From contig NC_091126.1 in assembly GCF_040183065.1 (NCBI RefSeq), positions 142,601,704 to 142,665,703 of the forward strand: a DNA stretch of 64,000 nt. Direction: 5' to 3'. The DNA is from Periplaneta americana (Eukaryota; Arthropoda; Insecta; Blattodea; Blattidae). The translations under genes and the position numbers were made by a program. Numbering within the stretch: the stretch's first letter is position 1; every line of letters begins with the position of its first letter. This document shows positions 11,510 to 21,337 of this stretch, one piece after another. The notes below the pieces were generated by a model. The model was not told the origin of the DNA, made no database searches, and saw nothing but the letters and a program-made list of their open reading frames with translations.

Positions 11510-11810
11510 GGAAGCTTCCTAAATTAAATGAAGCACGATCACTCATAATAACATTTGAAGTAAATCCAATTTGCATTTTCATTGTGTATATAGAAACGAA
11601 GTAGTGCAGCCAAGTTCGCTGATATCACTCCTTAGGACCAGCTCACCTAACGAGTGAAGTCTCTGAGCCAAGCCCTGTCAGTCAGGAGGCCCTTGCCCTT
11701 ACGGGATCTAGCAGGCTAAATTTATTATTTATTTATAATTTGCATCTTAACCCTAAGTTCGAAATAAACCCACGAGTATGATGTGTTCATACCTGCACAA
11801 GTACCTTTCA
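10860..11810. other. Non-coding, with an AAT microsatellite
   Basis: AAT repeats at about 11474-11507. The flanks look like repeat sequence (a stretch with ACTGCAAATGGGTATATACC) but I cannot name a family. Confidence 0.35.
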
Positions 11811-12362
11811 GCACTACACTCCTTTCGCTGACAACTCACTCACTGCACTGGAACTACGACACATTTCACTGATTCTACCCTGATTTCACTAACACTTCAA
11901 AAGCATTTCACAGTTCAAATACTTTGCACTGCCATTATAAACTATAAAACTTCACTGCCAGAAACACACTTCACTTACACAACACACTTCACACTTAACT
12001 GACACAACACGGGACAACCTATATGTATGTTCGTCCTAAAATATATTCAAAGTACTTCGATCCCCTAATTTTCATATCGGAACAAGGCACTACACTCATT
12101 TCGTTGACAACTCACTCACTTCACTGGAACTACGACACATTTCACTGATCCTACTCTGATTTCACTAACACTTCAAAAACATTACACAGTTCAAATACTT
12201 TGCACTGCCATTATAAACTATAAAACTTCACTGATACAAACACACTTCACTTACACAACACACTTCACACTTAACTGACACAACACGGGACAACCTATCT
12301 GTATGTTCATCCTAAAATATATTCAAAGTACTTCGATCCCCTAATTTTCATATCGGAACAAG
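11811..12362. repeat. Tandem duplication, two 276 bp units
   Basis: GCACTACACTC..., GGAACTACGACACATTTCAC and ATTTTCATATCGGAACAAGG occur in unit 1 (11811-12086) and again 276 bp later in unit 2 (12087-12362), with a few substitutions. Both are rich in CACTTCAC-like words. No coding content. Confidence 0.88.
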
Positions 12363-12593
12363 GCAAAAGTCTAGAATACATCACATACTGTTATTTCGGT
12401 TTGCGGGCCTTACGTCCACTACCTTTTGTCCACAATTTGTTTCGTCCATCACCTTCTGTCCACTCACTTTCGTCCACGTTGTCTTGTCCATTACCGATTG
12501 GTTCATACAATTCACGTGCATCCACATATTTTGTTCACATCTTTTATGTCCATAACCTTTCGGCCATCTGCAATCAGTGATTGTCGCTGAGAT

Positions 12594-12945
12594 GCCGCAA
12601 TGTTGTTTGGACTACCATTTGTACCTTTACAAGATGTTTTTGAAATATTTGATTTTGTGGCGAGAGAGCAACAGAAGAGACTGAAGAAGTTGCAGAATTC
12701 ATAGAAAGAGTTTATGTGAGAGAGATTCGTCGAAGAAGAAGGAGAATGGAGCGCAATGCAAGATTTCCACCGGAAGCATGGAATATGTACGAAGCAGTCT
12801 TGAGTTTGGAACAGAGGACTAACAATGCCGTCGAAGGTTGGCATAGTAAATAAAAAAAAAACTCATGGTTGTTCATCATCCCAACATTTGGAAGTTTTCG
12901 GAAGTATTGCTGGATGAACAGGAATCAAATGAGAAGGTACAGCTG
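12594..12945 (+). pseudogene. MULE transposase C-terminal remnant
   Basis: Across shifting frames the strand reads FVPLQDVFEIFDFVARE, then RMERNARFPPEAWNMYEAVL, then EQRTNNAVEGWHS, then HHPNIWKFSEVLLDEQESNE. The order (P-x-E-x-WN-x-Y, R-TNN-x-x-E-x-WH, HP-x-I-WKF-x-x-L-x-x-EQ) is the usual C-terminal block of insect MULE transposases, which cut and paste the element. At least two frameshifts and a stop after WHSK show it is dead. The catalytic DDE part and any zinc finger are missing here. Family assignment is from pattern recognition only. Confidence 0.72.
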
Positions 12946-13419
12946 GCGCCAGCGTTTTTGGCGTGTGTCCTAGATATATAGTGCCCAGTTTGTGAACATG
13001 TTGCTAGTGTAGCTGAGAATGATACCACTTTCTATAAACGTCACATCAGCCATTTGCCAACACAGTTGTCATACTGACTGCGGCAAATGTAAAACACTCG
13101 TACTTAACGTTCCCACTACTTATTTCACACGCCAAAAACGGTGACGCGGACTATAATTACTCAATTTTTGGGAGAACACACGCGAGTCCATGCACCATTA
13201 AGTCAGACTTATGTATATCAATCATGAACGCACCAGGGAAATGTTACAAGGCATGAAGACTACAAGAACGAAAGTCGACTCGAAACATATCTGAGAGGAA
13301 TTTCATATAGATGAAAAATTAACCCTGCTGAAGTTCTTCAGGAAGAAGAAAATGATGACTAATCATGTTTATAATACAAACAGTATGTACATTCAACAAC
13401 ACATCTATAGTGTATTTTT

Positions 13420-13590
13420 TTCTTTTTATTTCTATTATTGTATTTGTATTTCTGGTGGTGTTGAAGAGAAGGCCTGATGGCCTTAACTATACCGGAATGA
13501 ATAAATAAATAAATAAATAAATAAACAAATAAATAAACAAATAAACAATTAAACAAATAAACAAATAAATAACAAAATAAATAAATACTT
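13420..13590 (+). mobile_element. LINE 3' tail with terminal hairpin and AAAT repeats
   Basis: Ends with AGAGAAGGCCTGATGGCCTT, a near-perfect stem-loop, followed by AATGAATAAATAAATAAAT (13494-13590). The same hairpin plus tail occurs at 20380, 27600 and 41820, there preceded by LINE protein, which identifies it as a non-LTR retrotransposon 3' end. Confidence 0.7.
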
Positions 13591-14461
13591 ACTTACTGGC
13601 TTTTAAGGAGCACGGAGGTTCATTGCTACCCTCACATAAGCCCCCCATTGGTCCCTATCCTGAGCAAGATTAATCCAGTCTCTACCATCATATCCCACCT
13701 CCCTCAAATCCATTTTAATATTATTTTCCCACCTACGTCTCGGCCTCCCCAAAGGTCTTTTTCCCTCCGGCCTCCCAACTAACACTCTATATGCATTTCT
13801 GGATTCGCCCATACGTGCTATATGCCCTGCCCATCTCAAACGTCTGGATTTTATGTTCCTAATTATGTCAGGTGAAGGATACAATTAGTGCAGCTCTGCG
13901 TTGTGTAACTTTCTCCATTCTCCTGTAACTTCATCCCTCTTAGCCCCAAATATTTTCCTAAGAACCTTATTGTCAAACACCCCTAATCTCTGTTCCTCTC
14001 TCAAAGTGAGAGTCCAAGTTTCACAACCATACAAAACAACCGGTAATATAACTGTTTTATAAATTCTAACTTTCAGATTTTTTTACAGAAGACTAGATGA
14101 CAAAAGCTTCTCAACCGAATAGTAACACGCATTTCCCATATTTTTTTTTTTTTTTTTTTTTAAACCTTGGGGATTTAGTGAAGTGAATTTTTAATGGCAG
14201 GCAGAGTAACTATCTCATGCCCCCATGTTTTAGATTGCTACCAGTGCACTTCATTAGAACCAGGTACCCAGCTTGGAAGCCGTTAGCCCTGTGAACTTAC
14301 AATATATTTATGTTCCCCTATTATCATAATTCAGGGTTTTTATCTAAGAAATTAGCAAGTTCTTTGTGATAGTAGAAGAGAAAGAGTGGGGGAAGGGAAG
14401 TGGTCCGTGGCCCATTTCTGTTATGGGCCACTTTCCTCCCGAGTGTCATTTATATTTGAAA
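13591..14461 (-). mobile_element. RTE-type LINE family L1a, 3' fragment, with insertion
   Basis: Minus-strand frame [20 protein letters not shown] ... [20 protein letters not shown] ... QDRDQWGAYVRVAMNLR, continuing upstream into the [14 protein letters not shown] and YGCETWTL regions with frameshifts. It landed in the AAAT tail of the previous element (AAATAAAT on both sides). A 288 bp retroposed block at 14147-14434 splits it. Confidence 0.85.
14147..14434 (-). mobile_element. Retroposed insert with poly(A) tail inside the LINE
   Basis: The LINE sequence breaks at CATTTCCCATA and resumes at TTTCCTCCCGAG. The insert begins with about 20 T on the plus strand, i.e. a poly(A) tail on the minus strand. 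Its other end, GTGGCCCATTTC...GGGCCAC, shares AAATGGGCCACGGACC with 61345-61370 and 61590-61610. No coding content; probably a SINE or other retroposed repeat. Confidence 0.5.

Positions 14462-14516
<55 letters not shown>
14462..14516. repeat. AAAT microsatellite
   Basis: Fourteen or so AAAT units directly after the LINE fragment, the remains of the tail into which the LINE inserted. Confidence 0.9.
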
Positions 14517-14517
<1 letters not shown>

Positions 14518-14768
14518 ATTTTTACCAAATGAAATATATTTCATATCATTTATTTTTTGCCATAGTGGACGAAATAGTCAGTGTACGAAAATATAATGGA
14601 CGAAGCATGAAAATGGACTAAATGGTCAGTGGACAAGACTTAATGGACGAATCATGACATGGATAAATGTGTGAGTGGACAAAAAAGTGGACGAAACGTA
14701 ATGGTTATTTCAGTACAAAAACTAAAAACACTGCATCTCAAAATATGACTGACGAATGTAATAAATTA

Positions 14769-14772
<4 letters not shown>

Positions 14773-14849
<77 letters not shown>

Positions 14850-15406
14850 TTAGTAGAATAAAATATAAGTATCTATAGGAAGTGAGAATAGTAACAAAGG
14901 ATTAGGTGTAAGCAGAATAGCAAGAAAGTGAAGGTGAGCGCAAATAGGAATGAGTGAAAATAGTGAGAAAGGGTTAAGAGAAGTGAACAAGTGACAGCAT
15001 AAAATTAGTACTAACATTTGAATGTTGGGACAGTAAATGATTATAAGAGGAAGATAGGAGAAAAGGTCAAAGAAGAAATAGGACAAATAATTCAATATGA
15101 TAATTTATAGAGAAAAATTGAAATTGAGATTTTAGTGAATAATAGTTAGAGGAAAAAGGGGATTTGAAAGGAGTATATAATATTAGATATATTAGGATTA
15201 ATGAACAAATAGAGAATAGCAAAATAAATATAGAAGAAATACTGAAGGGGAGATTGACCAAGTAACAAAAAAGTTACATAGTGCAATTGGGAGTATTTGT
15301 GTAGACGTGTACTGCAAATAATGTGTTATTGTAATAATATGTTAATGGTGGCACCGGATACAGAAATGTGAGGTACACCATTACATGTAAAGAAGTGCTG
15401 TGACGA

Positions 15407-15459
<53 letters not shown>

Positions 15460-15465
15460 TAATAC
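14773..15465. repeat. Two AAT microsatellites with non-coding sequence between
   Basis: AAT runs at 14773-14849 and 15409-15465. The 560 bp between is A/G-rich (AGTGAGAA, AAGTGAACAAG) and holds no recognised gene. Leu-only or Ile-only open frames here come from the repeats. Confidence 0.7.
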
Positions 15466-16146
15466 TGTTTGGTGTGCGGAGTTCTCACTAAAATTTTCCT
15501 CAATATGAACTGATGTCTCTTACTCTTTGGGTTGTAGTCGGAAGTCATTTTGAGCAATCGCTATTTTTCATTCTAAGAAAATGCTTTGTCTTATTCTCAA
15601 AATAGTCTCCAACTTTGTAATTCACTGAACTTATTTTGAACTTTTCCATCTTATTAAAGTCAGTAAAAATTCAAGAAGTGACATGATTAAAAATTGAAGT
15701 GGGCTGCAAATGTTCCCCAGTTTTGAAAATCGATATGTTATTCCCTCCTCAGACGACAGTAACTCATGTTGAAGCACACCTTAAATTTCCCTCGTGTAGT
15801 GTCGCAATTAGTTACACCAATTCCCAGACCCAAGCCTCTCTTTCCTTGTCGCGAATATATGCTTACGCCTAGTAAGGAGTTAAATAACCGCCCAGGACTG
15901 AAGAGGAAAAATCTCACTTCTGTGGCCAATATATTTATTTCTGAAAACGAGGAAAACTTTAGCGAAGCCTTCGACTTCTAAAGAAGGGAATTCTGTTAAA
16001 TCAATGGCTATTCAGCAGAGAAGTGTCACCAGGATGGACATGTCGAACAAAGTTTCGAAACGAGTTTTGAAAATCTAGTGACTCATGGAATTTCTTCGCC
16101 TGTAAAAGTTACGGAAGGTAATATGGGGTGAAAGTGTATTACATGG
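15466..16146. other. No gene seen
   Basis: No recognised domain or repeat. Two overlapping antisense frames of about 65 codons (15738-15981) look like chance. Confidence 0.35.
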
Positions 16147-16215
16147 GAAAGAAGCGGTAGCGTCGCGTTCAAGGCGAAACGTCACGGCCGTGGGTTCGAT
16201 TCCCGATGGGTTCTG
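16147..16215 (+). repeat. tRNA-like (SINE head-like) sequence
   Basis: A-box-like GCGGTAGCGTCGCG and B-box-like GGGTTCGATTCCCG spaced as in a tRNA. Arms do not form a full cloverleaf, so it is read as the head of a tRNA-derived SINE; the rest of the copy is not delimited. Confidence 0.5.
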
Positions 16216-16529
16216 AGCATGTATTTTCGAAGACCGGACACGAGACGGTTGTATGCTCCCACGCACATATTGGGACATTTTGCACTTATATTCAGCTTGT
16301 TACCGAATATGTAGAATTCCTTTGGAGAGTGGATAGAGAACCTAAAATCAAGCAAAAAATTCTTGGAAAATATATAGTCAAGTTCGCATTGATTCTTAAT
16401 TACGTGTACCTTTTATTTCATATTTTTTGTTAGTAGGTCATGTTTCCATCTTGAATCTTGCGTACACTACTTTTAACACTTAAATATAAATGAGTGATTA
16501 AATGGTAAACTTACTAGTGTTAAATTATA

Positions 16530-17653
16530 CAGGGACATCATTTTATTTTTACTAACTTTTTAATATTAACCTGGCTATACCTTTGTATCAAAGATTGACA
16601 ACCGGAAACACCGTTTGCTACCCCCTTCCACGACTGGAGTTTGGTGATACTGAAGTAATATCCAAACAAATCACTTTACTAGGTATAGGAGGGAAGAAAA
16701 GTAGTTCATTCATTTACGTAAACTAGGAAATATCACGCTTTTGAATTTGATAATTTTCATTAGTTTTTTCTTTAATCAAAGTACAGTACAATATTAACAA
16801 TAAGTGTTTTTACTAACGAACTGAGCTGTCCATGCGGACGTATTCATTATGCTGTGTATATTATACTGTCTACAGCACATTAGCGTACACAATAGAGAAT
16901 GAAGTTAAGTTGAAAAATAATCATAATATGGCTATTTAAACACATTTTTGAAAACGGTGGCCGTTTATTTCGATACAGGCTTCAGTTCTTTTGTGCATAT
17001 TATCGCACTATAGACTATTTTACGTAATTCCAGTTACCAGGTTCGTACTTCGTATCAGTAACTCATGTTGAAATAATTCTGTACCTTCTCTATAAAAGAG
17101 ACCTTACGTACTGTAAATTCAATCTTCACTTCTGCCCGATCCGAAAAGATGAAGTTACTCAGACATGCTGTCTACTGCCCGTCCAAGTGTTTATGTCGCA
17201 GGGTCGTAGAAAGGGGGGAAGTCACGTGACAGTTAATTACTTAACGAGGTCCTTCTATTTAAGTAATTTTAAACAGTTATGTAATGTTACGTAGACGTCC
17301 AATTCATAACAGAAATTAATATTTTCAGAAAAGAGCTAAGACAGCCCAGCCATTAGCCTTTACAGAGGGGCGAATAGAAGCAGGTGGGGGAAACCGGGAT
17401 GCGACGTAGGCAAATTGACGACAGTACCTGTGCGAAAATGATTCAATATTGAAAGTTTTTTCGTTACTGGAAAACGTGAACATATTTTTGGAGCGTACTG
17501 TTTACTATGACCATAAGGCTACTATGACTGTATATGCGGTTTTGGATCTGTGTGGAGGACAGTTGAATGTCATTAGCAGAAGGGGTGAGAGTGAAGTACA
17601 TTCAAAAACTCAGGTACAATAAAAATTGAAGTAAAAATAAAATGATGTCCCTG
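16530..17653 (+). mobile_element. CAGGGACATC-family element, copy 3 (complete)
   Basis: Perfect outer inverted repeats CAGGGACATCATTTTATTTT and complement, TA at 16528-16529 and 17654-17655, 1124 bp. It sits in the left arm of the Penelope-like inverted repeat; the right arm has the uninterrupted site (CGTGGTTATATAATTTAACA near 18570). Confidence 0.9.
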
Positions 17654-17663
17654 TATAACCACG

Positions 17664-17715
17664 AGTGGCTTACAGCTGTTTCGGTGCACCCTTCACACCA
17701 TCATCAGAGCCTACT
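17664..17715 (-). ncRNA. Hammerhead-ribozyme-like motif of the Penelope-like element
   Basis: Minus strand order: AGTAGGCT, the core CTGATGA (17707-17701), a hairpin GGTGT...GCACC (17699-17683), the core GAAA (17682-17679), CAGCTG, then GTA followed by AGCCACT (17670-17664). AGCC pairs with GGCT and ACT with AGT, closing helix I; GGTG pairs with CACC for helix II; CAGCTG gives a minimal, self-complementary helix III. This is the type I hammerhead order with cleavage expected after GUA. One extra U stands between CUGAUGA and helix II, a departure from the minimal consensus. Hammerheads with tiny helix III are known from Penelope-like elements, where they process element RNA. Activity is inferred, not shown. 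Confidence 0.58.
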
Positions 17716-17726
17716 AGATTCCGGCG

Positions 17727-17960
17727 TCATCTCGACATCGCTGCCTGTTGTAGTGGTGCGTTTGCGTGTTGAAAAGTAGAGTCGAATTGTGTGTGTGTTC
17801 TGAAATTGATCTGTGTGTTGAGGATTTGATTAGGGTGTGTTTTAGTGTGTCTATTTATTTCATATTGTTCTAGTGTGTTGAGTTTTTGGTTTTTGAGCTG
17901 TATGTGTAGGATGTCCATGTCTGTATTTATGTTATTGTATGTATGGTTAGCATTAGTTAT
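17727..17960 (-). pseudogene. Penelope-like element ORF, C-terminal tail (left arm)
   Basis: Reads NANHTYNNINTDMDILHIQL, then KNQKLNTLEQYEINRHTKTH and PNQILNTQINFRTHTQFDST. This (DxDILHI..K...LNxLEQYEIYR......LN.Q) resembles the segment after the GIY-YIG core in Penelope-type endonucleases, which nick target DNA for the element's RT. No RT or GIY-YIG core remains because the copy is truncated at the inversion point near 17970. The 3' non-coding part runs into the hammerhead-like motif. Confidence 0.65.
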
Positions 17961-18028
17961 GTGGAAACAATACATCTACATATCCCGAACACATAACTAA
18001 TGCTATCCATACATACAATAACATAAGT

Positions 18029-18195
18029 ACAGACATGGAAATTATACATATACAACCCAAAAACCAAAAACTCAACACACTAGAACAAGATGAAATATAC
18101 AGACACACTAAAACACACTCTAATCAAATCCTCAATACACAGATCTATTTTAGAACACACACAATTCGACTCCACTTTTCAACACGCAAACGCAC
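18029..18195 (+). pseudogene. Penelope-like element ORF, C-terminal tail (right arm)
   Basis: Mirror copy of the left arm: MEIIHIQPKNQKLNTLEQDE then IYRHTKTHSNQILNTQIYF, followed by a frameshift. It ends where the SINE at 18205 is inserted, and the non-coding 3' part continues at 18485. Confidence 0.62.
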
Positions 18196-18204
18196 CCTTA
18201 CAAC

Positions 18205-18474
18205 ATTTTATTTTCATTTTTCATTTTACTGGGTTATTTTACGACGCTGTATTAACATCTAGGTTATTTAGCGTCTGAATGAAATGAAGGTGATAATGCC
18301 GGTGAAATGAGTCCGGGGTCCAGCACCGAAAATTACCCAGCATTTGCTCGTATTGGGTTGAGGGAAAACCCCGGAAAAAACCTCAACTAGGTAACTTGCC
18401 CCGACCGGGATTCGAACCCGGGCCACCTGCTTTCGCGCCCAGACGCGCTGACCATTACTCCACAGGTGTGGACT
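18205..18474 (-). mobile_element. tRNA-derived SINE, family A, in the Penelope-like right arm
   Basis: Complete family A copy with B box GGGTTCGAATCCC on the minus strand and head at CCACACCTGTGGAG. Target duplication CCCTTACAAC (18195-18204) and CCCCTACAAC (18475-18484). An extra T-rich tail (ATTTTATTTTCATTTTTCAT) lies at the 3' end. Confidence 0.92.
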
Positions 18475-18516
18475 CCCCTACAACAGGCAGCGATATCGAG
18501 ATGACGCCGGGATCTA

Positions 18517-18562
18517 GTAGGCTCTGATGATGGTGTGAAGGATGCACCGAAACAGCTGTTAA
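18517..18562 (+). ncRNA. Degenerate hammerhead-like motif (right arm)
   Basis: CTGATGA (18524-18530), helix II GGTGT/GCACC, GAAA (18549-18552) and CAGCTG are kept, but the 3' strand of helix I is ATCACAC instead of AGCCACT, so helix I no longer pairs. Probably inactive partner of the motif at 17664. Confidence 0.5.
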
Positions 18563-18628
18563 TCACACGTGGTTATATAATTTAACACTAGTAATTTTAC
18601 CATTTAATCAATCATTTAGGTCATGTTT

Positions 18629-19047
18629 ATTAACTCAGGATGCATTGTAAAGAAAAAGAGGATCTATTTTTTATTAATCCTCCTGCTACTAAGATTCTTT
18701 AAAACTTACTACTACCAAGGAGAGTAAGGAAATTACCTCCGTTAAAATCATATACAAATCTATGGATCTACAGAACATGTAAACATATAAAGTAATCTTC
18801 CTGTGTTTATACAGATATGCGAGAAAATAATATTTTTTTTTTTGCAATTTTTGTGTATATTAGAAATCACATTCATTGCAGTATATCATTGAAGTACTTG
18901 ATGTAGGTGTCGAAATATTCTAGTTGTAAATGGGTGAGCTAGAAACAGGTGTCCTTGTAAAAGGACAATACGCAAATGAGCATACATTTTGAGGAAGAAT
19001 TGTGTACTATGCTTATATGAAAAAAACTATGTCATTGTTGTAATTTA
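18629..19047. other. No gene seen
   Basis: AT-rich flank with a T run near 18832-18842; nothing recognised. Confidence 0.4.
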
Positions 19048-19193
19048 CAATTGAGTCGTCCATTTCCGATACCTGTTAAATCCATCGAACAAAATTTTAC
19101 AGAAATCAAGAAAAACTGTCATTTGTTTCCAAATTCGCTTTTCTGTAATTTGAATTTTTGTGTACTTAACGGTTTCTGGAAATGGGCGACTCA

Positions 19194-19246
<53 letters not shown>
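19048..19246. repeat. 150 bp MITE followed by ATT microsatellite
   Basis: AATTGAGTCGTCCATTTCC at 19048 and its complement (GGAAATGGGCGACTCAATT) at 19178-19196 are inverted ends; inner parts (ATTTTACAGAAA and TTTTCTGTAATTTG) pair too. ATT units fill 19195-19246. Confidence 0.65.
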
Positions 19247-20074
19247 ATTGTTATTGTATTACTGTTACTAATATTATTCTGAAGATTGATTCATTGTGGC
19301 TACATTCATTTTATATATTTTCATACTTGATGTTACATACACTGCATCCTATAAAATTTGAAACAGAACGTATTTAATTCTACAAATTGGAATTTCTCGT
19401 TAGAGATCTTTTCTTCTCCATTTCCTTATAAGATATAAATACATAAGAAAAAAAGCCTCTTCTTTAATCTCTAATTAGCATATAGGCCTATGTACTTGTG
19501 TTATCTCTCTTCGACATTTATTGTGTTATTCAGGGGCGTACGCAAGGGGGGTTTCCAGGTTTGAACCCCCCTTTGAATAAAAAAAAAAATACATATTTAA
19601 ATTTGAATATTATTTTTATCCATAAATGTTTTCCCTTCTCTACTTTTTCACCGTCAGTGTAGTAAAATATACATTGATATAAAACATAGCTCTCCTACCC
19701 TTCCTTCAAATAATTCCTGTGCTTGGTGGTACGCCATGTTCAAATAATAATAATGCTCTCTTTATTATAGAGAGACCTACCCCCTAGTACCGACCTTGCA
19801 AACGAAATGAAGCTGACACAATATGAACTGTAACTTGTGAAACATACTGACGAGGTTGTTTTGACAGTTCTGTAGTGTGCATGTCAAATATCGTGCATTG
19901 TCGATTTTGAACTCTTTTAAGAGAGGTATTCACCCGTTTTAGTTCTGACTTTATTGTGAAAAGTTCGTTTAAGGTTTTGTGCATTTGATAGTTCATACTT
20001 ACTTACTTACTGGCTTTTAAGGAACCCGGAGGTTCATTGCCGCCCTCACATAAACCCGCCTTCGGTTCCTATCC

Positions 20075-20416
20075 TCATTAATATTCTCATTCTCATTATA
20101 GAAATAGAAATATATATATTCTCCCTGTAACATAGTCCTAGTAAGCTTATATTAAATTAATTTTCATCATTTTACTAGCTATCTCAAATATTAAATTAAT
20201 TATAATTCATTGAATTAAATTAGCTCATGAATTAAGTTACTACTTTACCTTATAGATTTATCTAAATTTAAATAAATGTGTAGTGAAGATTATTGCTGGA
20301 GAACCTTTTAAGTGTAGTGAAAATATTTGTAATTTAAATTTATGTATTGTATTGATTAAGGCTGGTTGAGTGGAAGAGAAGGCCTTATGGCCTTAACTCT
20401 GCCAGCGAAAATAAAA

Positions 20417-20469
<53 letters not shown>
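20075..20469 (+). mobile_element. LINE 3' tail inserted in the LINE
   Basis: Opposite orientation to the host. It ends in AGAGAAGGCCTTATGGCCTT (terminal hairpin), AATAAAACATT and ATT repeats (20418-20469). TATCCT precedes it (20069-20074) and follows it, consistent with a short target duplication. Only 3' untranslated sequence is present. Confidence 0.72.
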
Positions 20470-20476
<7 letters not shown>

Positions 20477-20809
20477 CCTGAGCAAGATTAATCCAGTCTC
20501 TATCATCATATCCCACCTCCCTCAAATCCATTTTAATATTATTTTCCATCTACGTCTCGGCCTCCCCAGGTGTATTTTCTCTTCCGGCCTCCCAATTAAC
20601 ACTCTACATGCATTTCTGGATTCGCCCATACGTGCTACATGCCCTGCCCATCTCAAACGTCTGGATTTAATGTTCCTAATTATGTCAGGTGAAGAAGACA
20701 ATGCGAGCATTTCTGTGTTGTGTAACTTTCTCCATTCTCCTGTAACTTCATCCCTCTTAGCCCCAAATATTTTCCTAAGCACCTTATTCTCAAACACCCT
20801 TGACCTCTG

Positions 20810-21055
20810 AAGAGTCAGTCCACTGCAAGAACGATGTATGTCGCTTTTTGTCGAAAATGAACCAAAACTGTCAATGCATACCTTAAGACATAGAATGTAC
20901 ATAGAGAGTTATATGGCATTAACACTGATAGTCATTATCCAGTAATTGTCGGAAATTCACTGTTAAGCTTTGAGCGCTAAGCATTTCAAACTTTCAATTG
21001 CTTCTCCTGAAAAATGTATTCCAAATGACATCCATCATTCTTTCAGTGGACTCTT
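20810..21055. mobile_element. ~245 bp MITE inside the LINE
   Basis: The LINE sequence breaks within CTTGACCT and resumes at ACGTTCCTCTCTC. Ends AGAGTCAGTCCACTGCAAGA and, reversed, AAGAGTCCACTGAAAGAATG are imperfect inverted repeats. Target duplication not clear. Confidence 0.6.
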
Positions 21056-21337
21056 CCTACGTTCCTCTCTCAAAGTGAGAGTCCAAGTTTCACAACCATA
21101 AAGAACAACCGGTAATATAACTGTTTTATAAATTCTAACTTTCAGATTTTTTTTGACAGCAGACTGGATGATAAAAGCTTCTCAACCTAATAATAACAGG
21201 CATTTCCCAAATTTTTTCTGTGTTTAATTTCCTCCCGAGTATCATTTATATTTGTTACTGTTGCTCCCAGGTATTTGAATTTTTCCACCTTTTCAAAGGA
21301 TAAATTTCCAATTTTTATATTTCCATTTCGTACAATA

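Larger units (their letters stand above)
12395..14705. mobile_element. Mutator-like element (MULE) with reiterated GTCCAC arms, invaded by retroelements
   Basis: The left arm (about 12405-12545) repeats GTCCAC/GTCCAT every 12-20 bases; the right arm (about 14565-14695) carries the complement (GTGGACGAAA, AATGGACGAA). Between them lies a MULE transposase remnant (12594-12945). Later insertions are a LINE 3' tail (13420), an L1a LINE (13591) and simple repeats. Long terminal inverted repeats with short internal repeats and this transposase tail are MULE features. The exact ends and the expected 9 bp duplication were not resolved. Confidence 0.65.
16446..18617. mobile_element. Penelope-like element insertion: inverted pair of 3' ends
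   Basis: AGGTCATGTTT at 16435-16445 and 18618-18628 is an 11 bp target duplication. Within it the sequence is a large inverted repeat centred near 17970: the left arm reads on the minus strand and the right arm on the plus strand, each encoding the same C-terminal protein tail (see 17727 and 18029) and ending in the same hammerhead-like segment. The terminal pieces also pair (AGTGATTAAATGGTAAACTT at 16494 with the complement near 18590). Two later insertions are present: a CAGGGACATC element at a TA in the left arm (16530-17653) and a family A SINE in the right arm (18205-18474). Inverted or tandem partial copies are typical of Penelope-like elements. Confidence 0.78.
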
